Assembly: GCF_000970285.1 (NCBI RefSeq)
Contig: NZ_CP009516.1
Coordinates: 4,567,036 to 4,631,035 of the forward strand
DNA length: 64,000 bases
Direction of reading: 5' to 3'
Origin: Methanosarcina horonobensis HB-1 = JCM 15518
GTDB taxonomy: Archaea; Halobacteriota; Methanosarcinia; Methanosarcinales; Methanosarcinaceae
Part shown: piece after piece, positions 27,891 through 37,301 of the stretch
Layout: each line of letters starts with the position of its first letter
Position numbering within the stretch: the stretch's first letter is position 1
The notes under the pieces: model-generated
What the model was told of the DNA's origin: nothing
Seen by the model: only the letters and a program-made list of their open reading frames with translations
Databases searched by the model: none
Made by a program: the position numbers and the translations under genes

Positions 27891-28781
27891 TCAATGTTGT
27901 AGATGCATCAGTATCTTAGATACATCAGTATGAAGATTTAACATTTCAGACTCAAAGAAAGTTCCATTCTCTGATGTGCATATAAAACTGTCAATGCTTT
28001 TCTCACCCTCAACCTTTAATGCCCTTGATTTATATAAATCAAAGAGCTCTCTTGCCCAGGAAATAGCCTGAGGCTCGGAACAGTACATATATTCATGATA
28101 GAACCTTCCCTGGCTGTCAAAAAGAGAAATCATCATCCCACGATCGGAGACGATAAGCTCGGCAATTTTCACACCATCCTTACAGACAGAAAGTTCGGTA
28201 TTTTCCATTGTGGCAAATTTCCGTATTTTCCTTTCGTAGTTATGCAGGAATTTCTCGAGTACCGATTCCGTAAAAATAAGAGAGACCTCTGACTCAAGTC
28301 TTGCGAGCTTTGAATAAAGGGGAAGGAACTCAGGCCGGTAAAAGGAAGAAAATACCATGAGATAACGAGAAGAGGAAAAGAAATTCAAAAGTTCAGTGTT
28401 CGGTTCGAATATCTGGCTGGGATCGGCTTTAATGAGATTACAGTCCTTAATATCTCCTATCCTGTCTAGAAGGTACTGAGGGATTCCGTCCAGGTCGTGT
28501 TCTATCCAGTAATTATTTTTTTCAACAAGAGTAAGGACGTCAACAAGAGACCTGACTTTTTTGAACACCTGCTCTCCCATGTCTGTCAATTCATAGCTGC
28601 CATTTTTTTGAATAACCAGGTTACTGTCTGTAAGTCTTTTGATCTGGGGCAAGATAGCTGTGGGAGACACATCGAGGAGGGTTTTAATTTCTTCCATTGT
28701 TCTGGGTTCTTCCCCCAAGAGTAAGAGGAGATCCCTTCTTTTCTGGGAACGAAATACTACATCTATTAACTCAGGTTGCAT
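27891..28781 (-). CDS. Msr/FilR1-type winged-helix regulator, copy 2 (adjacent to mtaCB)
   Basis: A 296-residue paralogue of the previous protein: winged helix at residues about 1-75 (RTMEEIKTLLDVSPTAILPQIKRLTDSNLV) followed by the FilR1-type domain and a C-terminal extension rich in Ser/Asn. In Methanosarcina acetivorans pairs of such genes upstream of mtaCB1 (msrA, msrB) are both required to activate it; by synteny the pair here should do the same, though the exact orthology cannot be settled by reading. It is divergent from mtaC across a 0.9 kb regulatory interval. Only a weak ribosome site precedes the ATG. Confidence 0.85.
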   Translation of the reverse strand: MQPELIDVVFRSQKRRDLLLLLGEEPRTMEEIKTLLDVSPTAILPQIKRLTDSNLVIQKNGSYELTDMGEQVFKKVRSLVDVLTLVEKNNYWIEHDLDGIPQYLLDRIGDIKDCNLIKADPSQIFEPNTELLNFFSSSRYLMVFSSFYRPEFLPLYSKLARLESEVSLIFTESVLEKFLHNYERKIRKFATMENTELSVCKDGVKIAELIVSDRGMMISLFDSQGRFYHEYMYCSEPQAISWARELFDLYKSRALKVEGEKSIDSFICTSENGTFFESEMLNLHTDVSKILMHLQH

Positions 28782-29681
28782 TCAAACCACTTCTATCTCT
28801 TTTTTTGTAAATATAGGATGTCTGTATCTTGCGGCACTGTAAATTTTCTTGCCGCGGCGAATGAAAATTTGAGGCCTCATTGGGTTCTCTACGGCTTAAC
28901 AAGAGGAAGAGTTTGCGCCATATTTGGAGATAACCGATAAGCAGAGATATATAAAAGAGTTTGGATGAATAATTTAAAACGTAAGAGGATCTAAATAGTA
29001 TAATTATATAAGTTAGGGAGTTGGGAAAAAATTAAAAAAAACAATAGCATTAGCCAGATTCAAAAAGAAAATACTATTTTAAGATTTTGCATTAATTTTA
29101 TATGTTGGACTGATAGGGCAAATATGATCATTGAAATTTTTGACAGGCTTTATCTAAATAATGTCATTGTTCAAAAAAGATTAGATTGTTCCAAACCACC
29201 AACTTAAGAAAAAATATTGACACTGTTATTTGGAATTTGCTTTAAAAATTTAGAGTCTATTTATTAAGAGAAAAGATCCAAAAAAATTCGGATTCAAGAA
29301 GTTGCACAATAGCCTCAAAATTTCGGACCCCGTGTTGCTTAGAAAAAATCAGGAAAAAATTTCCGCCGGTTATGGTATATGGGATGATTTACCCTAATTA
29401 TGCTGTAAACACATGCCAGCATGCTGGTGTGAGATGCACTTAAAAAAGGAAAAGTTCCGGAAACAGGAGAAAGAAAATTCTTTCATCGGTACGTGTTGCA
29501 GAAATCTGGAATTTAGCCCTTCAAAGATAAATAAACTCCAGATATTTCTTAGAGTGCTACCACAGAAAGAAAAAAGCTTTACAAAGGTAAAACCGGAACC
29601 TCCCGTGCCATATAAACCGGTAAACTGCAGATCCGGGAAGGCAAGGACCTTTCTGTTAAATCTAAATGGAGGTTTAGAAAT
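28782..29681. promoter_or_regulatory. Long leader/promoter region of mtaCB
   Basis: A 900-base AT-rich, non-coding interval between divergent msr and mtaC genes. Long untranslated leaders are known for mta operons. A striking palindrome, CCAGCATGCTGG at 29416-29427, is flanked by CACA and TGTG, extending the symmetry; it could be a regulator site or an RNA hairpin. GGAGGT lies 8 bases before the mtaC ATG. A 98-codon frame at 29413-29709 overlaps the mtaC start and looks accidental. Confidence 0.55.
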
Positions 29682-30458
29682 ATGTTGGACTTTACAGAGG
29701 CAAGTCTGAAAAAGGTATTAACCAGATACAATGTGGCTCTGGAAAAGGCAATGACGCCTGAAGATGCCGCAGAAGAGCTCTATCCTAAGGACGAACTTAT
29801 TTACCCGATTGCAAAAGCCATCTTCGAAGGAGAAGAAGATGACGTGGTCGAGGGTCTCCAGGCAGCAATTGATGCAGGCGAAGACCCAATTGCACTCATC
29901 GACGATGCCCTCATGGTCGGTATGGGTGTTGTCACCAAGCTCTACGATGAAGGTATCATTTTCCTCCCCAATGTCATGATGTCTGCTGACGCCATGCTCA
30001 ACGGTATCGAATTCTGTAAGGAAAATTCTGAAACTGCCCCTGTAACAAAGGGAACTGTTGTCTGCCACGTCGCAGAAGGTGACGTTCACGACATCGGCAA
30101 GAACATCGTTACCGCTCTCCTCAGAGCAAATGGCTACGATGTAATTGACCTCGGGAGGGACGTCCCTGTTGACGAAGTTGTTGCATCCGTTGTTGCAAAC
30201 AAGCCCCTCATGGTCACAGGTACTGCACTCATGACCACCACCATGTATGCATTCAAGGAAGTTAACGACAAACTCCTCGAAAAGGGAATCAAGATCCCAT
30301 TCGCATGCGGTGGCGGAGCAGTTAACCAGGACTTCGTGTCCCAGTATACACTCGGTGTGTATGGTGAAGAAGCAGCCGATGCCCCCAAGATTGCTGACGC
30401 AATCATTGCAGGTACCACAGAGATCGCAGCATTAAGAGAGAAATTCCACAAGCACTGA
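29682..30458 (+). CDS. mtaC: Methanol corrinoid protein MtaC
   Basis: A 258-residue corrinoid protein, the standard length for MtaC. An N-terminal helical cap domain is followed by a B12-binding Rossmann fold with DVHDIGKNIV, in which His136 is the lower cobalt ligand, matching the numbering of the characterised Methanosarcina barkeri protein. MtaB transfers the methyl group of methanol to its Co(I) and MtaA then passes it to coenzyme M. It starts after GGAGGT and is followed 10 bases later by mtaB. Codon use is strongly biased (frequent AAG, GCA, CTC), fitting very high expression. Confidence 0.97.
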   Translation: MLDFTEASLKKVLTRYNVALEKAMTPEDAAEELYPKDELIYPIAKAIFEGEEDDVVEGLQAAIDAGEDPIALIDDALMVGMGVVTKLYDEGIIFLPNVMMSADAMLNGIEFCKENSETAPVTKGTVVCHVAEGDVHDIGKNIVTALLRANGYDVIDLGRDVPVDEVVASVVANKPLMVTGTALMTTTMYAFKEVNDKLLEKGIKIPFACGGGAVNQDFVSQYTLGVYGEEAADAPKIADAIIAGTTEIAALREKFHKH

Positions 30459-30468
30459 GGTGAGTTAA

Positions 30469-31854
30469 ATGGCAGCAAAAAGATACACTTCAATGGCATA
30501 CGCAAGCGCAGACGAAATGACCTTCGGCGTATCCAAGCACCCCGTAAAGGCAGGCCTTGGCCTTGAGATCGGTGCAGGCTACACAATTCCTGAAGTTAAC
30601 TACGCCCCCAGACCTGAAGCCGGTGCATCCAAGGAAAAACTCGTAAAGGAATACGAGAGGATCACCACCGACATTATGGCCAGAATGGTCCAGGTCGGTT
30701 TCCCGGCAGTAATCCTCGAAACAGAACACGTTCAGCAGATGTCCAACAACCCCTCCTGGGGAGCAGAAGTCGCACACGCCCAGAAGACCATCATGGAAGA
30801 ATACCACGATGAATACGGCATAAAGTGCGCCCTCCGCCACACAATCGGTGACATCCGTGAGAACAGGGACTTCCTCCAGCTCAGAGGCGACAAGTACTCC
30901 GTCTTCCTCGAGGCTTTTGAACAGTGCGCAAAGTCCGGTGCTGACCTCCTGTCCGTTGAATCAATGGGTGGTAAGGAAGTATTCGACCACGCAGTTCTCA
31001 GGAACGACATCCCTGGTATGCTCTACGCAATTGGCTGCCTCGGTTCCATGGACATGGAAATGATCTGGTCTGACATTGCAGCAATTGCACAGAAGACCGG
31101 CACTGTTGCAGCCGGTGACACCGACTGTGCCCAGGCAAACACCGCAATGTTCATTGCAGGCGGTCTCCTTGACAAGAACCTTGCCCACACCCTCGCAATC
31201 CTCGCAAGAGCAATCTCTGCCCCCAGGTCTCTCGTTGCATACGAATGCGGCGCAATGGGCCCCGGAAAGGACTGCGGATACGAGAACATCATCATCAAAG
31301 CCATCACAGGTAAGCCGATGACCCAGGAAGGTAAGACTTCCACCTGCGCCCACTCTGACGTAATGGGTAACCTCATTATGCAGTGCTGTGACTGCTGGTC
31401 CAATGAGTCTGTCGAATACCACGGTGAATTCGGTGGTACCACCGTTCAGTGTTGGTCCGAGTCCCTTGCATACGACTGCGCTCTCATGAACACCGCTCTT
31501 GAAACCAAGAACGAAAAAGTTCTCAGGGACCTCCTTATGCTCTCCGACAGGTACAGAGACCCCCAGTCCTACGTGCTTGCATACGACAACGCATACAAGG
31601 TCGGCCAGGCAATTGTTAAGGACGGAGACAACATCTACCTCAGAGCAAAGAACGCAGCAGTTGCATGCTGTGACATCGTCAGCGAAGGTGCTGCAGGCAA
31701 GCTCGAGCTCTCCAGGTTCGAATCCAAAGCCCTCGCAGACGCAAAGGCATCCCTGGACTCCCTCACAGACGACATGGACAAGTTCATGGACGACTGCCTT
31801 ACAAAGTACAAGAGCGAAGTTAAAGTCTTCCTTCCAGAGAACTACGGCTTCTAA
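30469..31854 (+). CDS. mtaB: Methanol:corrinoid methyltransferase MtaB
   Basis: A 461-residue zinc enzyme that activates methanol and methylates the corrinoid on MtaC, the first step of methanol-dependent methanogenesis. Counting from the ATG places Glu164, Cys220 and Cys269 exactly at the zinc ligands known from the Methanosarcina barkeri MtaB structure. It follows mtaC by 10 bases with a GAGGTGA ribosome site. Codon bias is as strong as in mtaC. A pyrimidine/T-rich tract directly after the stop probably ends transcription. Confidence 0.97.
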   Translation: MAAKRYTSMAYASADEMTFGVSKHPVKAGLGLEIGAGYTIPEVNYAPRPEAGASKEKLVKEYERITTDIMARMVQVGFPAVILETEHVQQMSNNPSWGAEVAHAQKTIMEEYHDEYGIKCALRHTIGDIRENRDFLQLRGDKYSVFLEAFEQCAKSGADLLSVESMGGKEVFDHAVLRNDIPGMLYAIGCLGSMDMEMIWSDIAAIAQKTGTVAAGDTDCAQANTAMFIAGGLLDKNLAHTLAILARAISAPRSLVAYECGAMGPGKDCGYENIIIKAITGKPMTQEGKTSTCAHSDVMGNLIMQCCDCWSNESVEYHGEFGGTTVQCWSESLAYDCALMNTALETKNEKVLRDLLMLSDRYRDPQSYVLAYDNAYKVGQAIVKDGDNIYLRAKNAAVACCDIVSEGAAGKLELSRFESKALADAKASLDSLTDDMDKFMDDCLTKYKSEVKVFLPENYGF

Positions 31855-31885
31855 GCCCCCAGTTCTCTCTTTCTTTTTTTCTTTA
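31855..31885 (+). terminator. U-rich transcription end of mtaCB
   Basis: Immediately after the mtaB stop the plus strand reads a pyrimidine tract with CTTTCTTTTTTTCTTT at 31869-31884. Archaeal RNA polymerase terminates at such U-rich runs without needing a hairpin. It lies between the convergent mtaB and PHP genes. Confidence 0.5.
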
Positions 31886-31917
31886 ACTTCACGTACTGCA
31901 CTTTTATCCTCATTTTT

Positions 31918-32916
31918 TCAAGCTGTCAAATTAACCATTTTTTCTATTCTGGAAACCAGAGGCTTTTCAGCTCTCATGTACATATAGGCAGGAAGTCCCG
32001 AACGGGAAAAATTCTGGAAAAATTTCATTGCCAGCCCGTTAATTCTGGGAAATTCTCTTATCCTCCCATTTGCAAAGAAACCTATAAGCCTGTCAAAAGT
32101 CCTCACATTTGTGGTAAAACCCGCTTCTCCCCTTGCATTTCGGTCCATGGAAAAGACAAGTTCGACCCAGGCGTTCAGTTCCTTTGTAAGGTGCCGACTG
32201 GCTCCTCCTTCGACTACTATATGAGATCTTCCATTTTTGATATTACCAAAGTATTCTCTGAAAGAATCTCCTTTTGCAAGCGTATAGACTGCACCCATGC
32301 CTCCTGTGTGGCTATCCGTAGTGGCAACAAGCCCTTTGCCGTACTTTCGGGCAAGGGCAGCCGTAATCAGGTTTTTTTCCGTTAAGTCCTGCATGTTATA
32401 TTCAACTACAGGAAACTGTTTTATAAGTTCAGGCACAGCCCGGAGATTGGGGCGGTCTCCTATCGCAAACCAGAAAGGGTGATTGTATATATGGGGCAGG
32501 TCATGAACCCTGAGATAACGGATAAAATTTTTGAAATCATGTTCCTGATTGGCGATAGCCTCAAGTTCTCCGAAATCTTCCGAGTCAAGATCAAAAACAT
32601 TAATGTGAAGAGTATGTCCCACGTTTTCCGGGTCTTTTATTGAAATCTCAACCCCAGGAACCAGCCCCTCTTTATCCCAGCCGAGCAGGTCATATGCTTT
32701 GACAGTATCATGGTCGGTAAAGGTCACAAAATCAAGTCCCTTAGCCTTTGCTTTTTCAAAAAGAACTGCAGGGTGCATTGCCTTTGCCGGAGGGACATCA
32801 TAGGAACAGGAGGAGTGCACATGCAGGTCCATCTTTTTCCATCCCTCCTGGTGCAGGGTTTCTGCAAGCTCAGAACTTACAGTTGTTTTAGGATTGTTTT
32901 CGGGTTTTCCTTGCAT
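31918..32916 (-). CDS. PHP-domain phosphoesterase-like protein
   Basis: A 332-residue protein with a PHP metal-dependent phosphoesterase fold: MDLHVHSSCSYD (residues about 28-39) and FVTFTDHDT (about 64-72) supply the metal ligands, and VEISI, HPF and TTDSHTGG complete the active site. Relatives hydrolyse phosphoester bonds in nucleotides or sugars; the substrate is unknown. The longer reading from 33216 begins with low-complexity Phe/Leu/Ser sequence and is rejected; the ATG at 32916 lies just before the conserved fold, although its ribosome site is weak. Convergent with mtaB. Confidence 0.8.
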   Translation of the reverse strand: MQGKPENNPKTTVSSELAETLHQEGWKKMDLHVHSSCSYDVPPAKAMHPAVLFEKAKAKGLDFVTFTDHDTVKAYDLLGWDKEGLVPGVEISIKDPENVGHTLHINVFDLDSEDFGELEAIANQEHDFKNFIRYLRVHDLPHIYNHPFWFAIGDRPNLRAVPELIKQFPVVEYNMQDLTEKNLITAALARKYGKGLVATTDSHTGGMGAVYTLAKGDSFREYFGNIKNGRSHIVVEGGASRHLTKELNAWVELVFSMDRNARGEAGFTTNVRTFDRLIGFFANGRIREFPRINGLAMKFFQNFSRSGLPAYMYMRAEKPLVSRIEKMVNLTA

Positions 32917-33408
32917 AAACAAGCACGACCATTTTATTCGGATTTCTTTCTGTGCAAAATATAAAGAAATTCTTATCCAGTTAAAAGAATGAAGGCAGAA
33001 ATATAAAGATATTTCGCTAAAAAATATATTTTTCATAATTAATACATAGATAATTGAAGAAATGAGATAGTTAGATAGAAAAGACAGAGATAAAAAATCA
33101 AGAGAAAAAGAGTCCTTAAGAAGAAAAAAGCAGAAAAGAAGGTAAAATCTGAGAATATTATTTACCTTACTGCATGGATGGAATAAATAGTAAAAGAACG
33201 ATCGGAAATAATCCAAAGCGCATACGATCTTTTTTGTAAAAAACCCTCTTTTTAGAGTATAAATTCTTTGTAAAATAACCGAATCAAAGGTGGTAGGAAA
33301 AGTGAGAAAATATTGTTTTCTAAGACAAATAACAATACTTAAAGGAATTGTTACATAGAAAGAAGAAAAAATATATATACAGGAGGTGAGTATCTACTAA
33401 TTAGTAGC
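32917..33408. other. AT-rich spacer, nothing recognised
   Basis: About 490 bases of mostly A/T sequence between the PHP gene (transcribed leftward) and the glycosyltransferase cluster (rightward); both promoters lie here. A GGAGGTGAG ribosome-like site at 33381-33389 is followed by frames that close within five codons. Confidence 0.4.
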
Positions 33409-33678
33409 GTGGGACCAAAAACACCAATACCCAAATTATACGAACAGACCAAAAAGCATGCCATCAGTAAAGAGCTTGTTAAAATCTCCCTCCCATGTTA
33501 CTCTCTTTTAAACAAATTTTACCTCGAATCTCTTTCTTTTATTTTTTTGATTATGCAGACAGTTTTTGAAGCTATTAAACTCGTTTTTAAGGCTTTTGGA
33601 GCCCTGCAAGCAATGGTTCAATCCATGAAAAATATTTATTTCTACAGATTGCGGCAGGGTAGAGAGGCACGGATATGA
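33409..33678 (+). CDS. Possible small protein coupled to the glycosyltransferase gene
   Basis: An 89-codon frame from GTG at 33409 whose TGA overlaps the next ATG (ATGA). It contains one hydrophobic stretch (YLESLSFIFLIMQTVFEAIKLVF) and a basic end (FYRLRQGREARI). Overlapping stop and start suggest translational coupling, but the start lacks a ribosome site at proper distance and no family is recognised, so it may be an accidental open frame. Confidence 0.3.
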   Translation: MGPKTPIPKLYEQTKKHAISKELVKISLPCYSLLNKFYLESLSFIFLIMQTVFEAIKLVFKAFGALQAMVQSMKNIYFYRLRQGREARI

Positions 33679-34841
33679 AAATTTTACTGTTTATATGCGG
33701 AGAAGGGCTTGGACACACCGGCCGCTGTCTTGCGCTGGGGAGAGAGTTTCTGGCGGCAGGGCATGAAGTGAACTTTGGAGCTTACGGTTACTCAAAGGAA
33801 CTGGTGCAAAAAACAGGCTATTCGGCGCATAAGATTCTTCCGGAAATCAAGCTGGTTGGAGAGGCCGGGACTTTTGACATTGGTAAATCCATTAAAGAAA
33901 CGCTGAGTAATCTTTTCCCTTCCGGGTTCAGGAAGCTCCTCAAACTGATTGAAGAACTGGGCCCTGACGTTGTACTTTCGGACGGGTACTACTCAGGCAT
34001 CCTTGCTGCACAATCAAAAAAAGTTCCTGTTTACTTTATCGGGCATCAGTTCAATATGGAAGAGTTTTTTCAGAAAAAGGGACCTCTTTTAGGAACGGCA
34101 GGAAAGCTTGTTAAAAGGTTTTACAATTACATATTCAGCAGCGTTAACGGAATAATAGTTCCTGATTACCCGCTCCCTTACTCCGTAAATAGAAAAAATT
34201 TCGCGATCTCAAGGAGCATCAATGACAATATCTTTTTCAGCGGCCCCCTTATCCGATGCAGGTATCGGGAAGCCGGGGCAAAAACCCTCAAGCACCCTAA
34301 TGTCCTTTCAACACTCGGAGCTTTCGGGTACAGGGCAGCCATATTCAAAAATGTGCTTGAGGCTGCGAAACTGGACCCGAACATTCACTATACCTTTATC
34401 TCAGGTCCCGAGATAGACCCCGAACAGTTTCCTGAAATCCCCGACAATGTGGAATTTACGGGTTTTACGGACAATCCCTTTCCTTATTACAGAGGCTCGG
34501 ACCTGGTGATTACTGCAGGCGGGCACGGAACCATTATGGAGAGCCTTGCCTTTGGGCTTCCTGTACTTTCTTTTCCAGACGAAAAACATATAGAGCAGGA
34601 AAACAATGCCGCAATCCTTGAAGAAGCAGGATACGGAAAGCGAATGAGTTATCTGACGCCCCCTGAGGTAATTCTTGCCTGTATCCGGGAAGTCCTGGAA
34701 GATGAGAGTTACAGTAAGAAAACCCGAAGGCTAATGGAACTTGCCGAAGTGCTGGACGGGCCTGCAGCTGTCAGAAAGTTTCTTGAGGAAAAGATTGAAG
34801 GCAGACCTGCGGAAAAAGAAAACTCAAAGGAAGAAGCTTGA
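33675..34841 (+). CDS. MJ1255-family glycosyltransferase (copy 1)
   Basis: A 388-residue GT-B-fold glycosyltransferase of the MJ1255/MurG-like class. It begins with LLFICGEGLGHTGRCLALG, the glycine-rich nucleotide-sugar loop start of this family, and has the C-terminal donor site GGHGTIMESLAFGLPVLSFPDEKHIEQENNA. It should transfer a sugar from a UDP donor to a lipid or glycan acceptor at the cytoplasmic membrane. The following gene, 57 bases on, is a close paralogue, so the pair probably acts in one envelope-glycan pathway. A Lys/Glu-rich tail follows the catalytic part. Confidence 0.85.
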   Translation: MKILLFICGEGLGHTGRCLALGREFLAAGHEVNFGAYGYSKELVQKTGYSAHKILPEIKLVGEAGTFDIGKSIKETLSNLFPSGFRKLLKLIEELGPDVVLSDGYYSGILAAQSKKVPVYFIGHQFNMEEFFQKKGPLLGTAGKLVKRFYNYIFSSVNGIIVPDYPLPYSVNRKNFAISRSINDNIFFSGPLIRCRYREAGAKTLKHPNVLSTLGAFGYRAAIFKNVLEAAKLDPNIHYTFISGPEIDPEQFPEIPDNVEFTGFTDNPFPYYRGSDLVITAGGHGTIMESLAFGLPVLSFPDEKHIEQENNAAILEEAGYGKRMSYLTPPEVILACIREVLEDESYSKKTRRLMELAEVLDGPAAVRKFLEEKIEGRPAEKENSKEEA

Positions 34842-34897
34842 GGTCAGGGAGAAAAAGCAAATACAAATAAAAACATCCTGAAAAACGAGGATAAAGG

Positions 34898-36037
34898 ATG
34901 AAAATAATGATTTTTATATGCGGGGAAGGGCTTGGCCATACCAGTCGCTGCCTTGCACTGGGAAAAGAGCTTCTAGCTGCAGGGCATGAAGTTAAATTCG
35001 GGGCTTACGGCTATTCAAAGGACCTGATCGAAAAGACAGGGTATAAAGCCCAGGAAATCCCCTCGGAAATAAAACTGGTTGGAAAGGCTGGAGGTCTCGA
35101 TTTAACAGGATCGATCGAAGCAACCCTCAAAAGCGCCCAGCTCCTCGGAGGCCCCAGGCTTCTCAAGCTGATCAGAGATTTCAAACCGGATATTGTGATT
35201 TCGGACAGCTACTATCTGGGGACTCTTGCAGCCATGGTCCTTAAGCTTCCTGTATATCTTATCATCAACCAGTCGAATATGGAAGAGTTTTTTAAGAACA
35301 GAGGAGTTCCGGTCAGGATTATTGGGAAGCTGACAAAGAAGTTCTACAAAGAAGTCTTTGAAAAAACCGATAGAATAATTATTCCTGACTATCCTCTGCC
35401 CTACACCGTCTGCAGAAAAAATCTGAGCTTTGCCCCCAGACTTCGGGAAAAGCTATTCTACAGCGGCCCTCTTGTAAGGGCAAAGTATGAAGAAATAGAC
35501 AGCATCCCTCTGGAAAAGCCCCATGTCGTTTCTCTTATTGGAGGTTTCGGATACAGGGAACCGATTTTCAGAAGAGTGCTCACCACTGCTGTGCTTGATC
35601 CCGGAATTAATTATACACTCATTGCAGGCCCTTCCCTTGACCCCTCAAAGTTCAGAGAAATCCCAAAAAATGTTCAGATTCTCAGGTTTGTTGAAGACAC
35701 TTATCCTTATATCAAGAGTTCGGATGCCGTAATAGCTCCAGGCGGGCACAGCACAATCATGGAGGCTTTAAGCTTCGGGGTTCCCATCCTCTCTTTCCCG
35801 GACGAGGGACATAGCGAACAGGAAAGTAATGCTACAGTGGTAGAGGAGGAAGGCTACGGAAGAATGCTCAGCTATTCCACCCCTCCCGAGGTCGTTCTCG
35901 AATGCATAAGGGAAGTTCTTGAAGATGAGGCATATAGAAATAAAGTGGAAAGACTGCAGCGGCTTGCAGGGGAACTGGACGGGCCAAAAGCGATCCGAGA
36001 ACTGCTGGAAAAAGAAATAGGGAAGAAAACTTCCTGA
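34898..36037 (+). CDS. MJ1255-family glycosyltransferase (copy 2)
   Basis: A 379-residue tandem paralogue of the preceding enzyme, sharing the start (IMFICGEGLGHTSRCLALG) and donor site (GGHSTIMEALSFGVPILSFPDEGHSEQESNA). Variation is greatest in the acceptor-side half (residues about 70-200), which suggests different acceptors for the two copies. It starts 9 bases after a GAGGA ribosome site. No flippase or other glycan genes lie within the window next to it. Confidence 0.85.
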   Translation: MKIMIFICGEGLGHTSRCLALGKELLAAGHEVKFGAYGYSKDLIEKTGYKAQEIPSEIKLVGKAGGLDLTGSIEATLKSAQLLGGPRLLKLIRDFKPDIVISDSYYLGTLAAMVLKLPVYLIINQSNMEEFFKNRGVPVRIIGKLTKKFYKEVFEKTDRIIIPDYPLPYTVCRKNLSFAPRLREKLFYSGPLVRAKYEEIDSIPLEKPHVVSLIGGFGYREPIFRRVLTTAVLDPGINYTLIAGPSLDPSKFREIPKNVQILRFVEDTYPYIKSSDAVIAPGGHSTIMEALSFGVPILSFPDEGHSEQESNATVVEEEGYGRMLSYSTPPEVVLECIREVLEDEAYRNKVERLQRLAGELDGPKAIRELLEKEIGKKTS

Positions 36038-36138
36038 AAAGCTTCTCCGATATCTCTGGAAAACCTCTATTTGTCAGCACAGACTGGGAGAAGGGGTTTT
36101 CGGAAAAAGTTTGGGAGAACTGTTAGAAAAATTCAAAG

Positions 36139-36798
36139 TTATTCGGCATGAGGCTCTGCAGGTATAAGGTTCTTCAGATAATCCAGCAGAGCAGCGTGTT
36201 CTTCGAGCACGAGGTCTGCATGCTGTACTGCCTCAGGTTCGAGCATACTTGCAACTGCAACACAGTAAAGTCCTGCCCTTTTGGCAGCCGTAATTCCAAG
36301 AGGTGCATTTTCAATTACAATGCATTCGTTTTTTGTCAGGTTAAGCATCTCAAGCGCTTTAAGATAAGGGTCAGGATCAGGTTTCCCGCGTTCCAGATCG
36401 CTCCCGTTAACAACTACATCAAAATAGCCTGAAAAAAACTTATCCACCACTTTTCCTACAGTTATACGGTTCGAGCCGGAGACCATGGCGAGCTTGAAAT
36501 GTTGTTTCAATTCATTCAGGCACTCCGGAATACCTTCAAAAGGTTTTATTCTGTCAAATTCCAGAAACTCGCGTTTCCTTTCAGGTAACTGCTCGAAATG
36601 CTCGGGCTCAGGCTCTTTTCCGGCTTTTTCGAAAACCGCTTTAATTAGCCTTGTATCGTTTGAGCCTTCAAGCTCATAAATGTCTTTCCTGGTGATAGTA
36701 ATACCCACTTCCTTAAACGCTTCAACCCAGGCGTCTGCCTGAAAAAGCATGGAGTCCACAAGAACTCCATCCACGTCGAAAATAATTGCTTTTAACAT
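36139..36798 (-). CDS. HAD-superfamily phosphatase, beta-phosphoglucomutase-like
   Basis: A 219-residue HAD hydrolase with all four motifs: FDVDGVLVDS (nucleophile Asp8 and Asp10), MVSGSN (motif II Ser), the lysine in ERGKPDPDPY (motif III) and IENAPLGITAA (motif IV). The cap region after motif I is helical, as in beta-phosphoglucomutase and phosphoglycolate or sugar-phosphate phosphatases. IENAPLG in place of IEDSxxG means one of the usual motif IV acidic residues is Asn, which may lower activity or shift specificity. Convergent with the glycosyltransferase pair. Confidence 0.8.
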   Translation of the reverse strand: MLKAIIFDVDGVLVDSMLFQADAWVEAFKEVGITITRKDIYELEGSNDTRLIKAVFEKAGKEPEPEHFEQLPERKREFLEFDRIKPFEGIPECLNELKQHFKLAMVSGSNRITVGKVVDKFFSGYFDVVVNGSDLERGKPDPDPYLKALEMLNLTKNECIVIENAPLGITAAKRAGLYCVAVASMLEPEAVQHADLVLEEHAALLDYLKNLIPAEPHAE

Positions 36799-36931
36799 GT
36801 ATTCAATAGATTGTTGTGCTCCATAATAAATTTTATGAAAAACTAGAACTCATTAAAGTTTCTATATAGAAATATCCGGATCTCAATGAAGCTTTAGTGA
36901 AAGTTGAAGTCGATTTTCCAGATATTTTTCA

Positions 36932-37010
36932 GGTTATTTCCAGATTATTTCTCAAATTATTTCTCAAACTATTTCACAAATTATTTCACAAATTATTTCC
37001 TGTTACATTT
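36932..37010. repeat. Degenerate short tandem repeat
   Basis: About five imperfect copies of a 15-base unit resembling TATTTCACAAATTAT, with TCTCAAA and CACAAAC variants, lie in tandem. It sits between the HAD gene promoter and the small membrane protein gene 3' end. It is probably neutral, and any translation through it gives a Phe/Leu/Lys-repeating peptide without coding signs. Confidence 0.45.
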
Positions 37011-37022
37011 TCCATCAAGTTT

Positions 37023-37211
37023 TCATCTCAGATATTTATCATAAAGATATCCACCCAACCAGTATCCAAAAAAAGCAAATATAAGAGTTCCAGGCGCGTA
37101 AATAGGATACCCAGCTTCTTCAAAACGGAATAAAAAATTGAAAAAAACAAGATAGAGGATCAGAAAAACTAAAAATCCTCCAATTTCAGTATGCCTTTTC
37201 GTAAGGTTCAA
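37023..37211 (-). CDS. Small two-span membrane protein
   Basis: A 62-residue protein with two hydrophobic helices (residues about 10-29 and 40-57) joined by an acidic loop, and a polar end (YDKYLR). It starts with TTG at 37211, 11 bases after a strong GGAGG, which supports real translation. No family is recognised. The gene stands alone, 90 bases downstream of msrB on the same strand and perhaps co-transcribed with it. Confidence 0.6.
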   Translation of the reverse strand: MNLTKRHTEIGGFLVFLILYLVFFNFLFRFEEAGYPIYAPGTLIFAFFGYWLGGYLYDKYLR

Positions 37212-37301
37212 GTTTACAATGACCTCCTTTTCCTGATCTAAAGCTACCCTGAAGCTCGAAACTGGAACTCTAATACCCTTTGTACTTAAGAATTTTATTC
37301 T

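Noticed and set aside
29413-29709. A 98-codon frame before mtaC
   Set aside because: It overlaps the mtaC start, has no ribosome site and its Lys/Cys-rich sequence resembles no protein; it is leader DNA.
36932-37010. Tandem 15-base units as a CRISPR array
   Set aside because: The units are contiguous, degenerate and without unique spacers; no cas genes are nearby.
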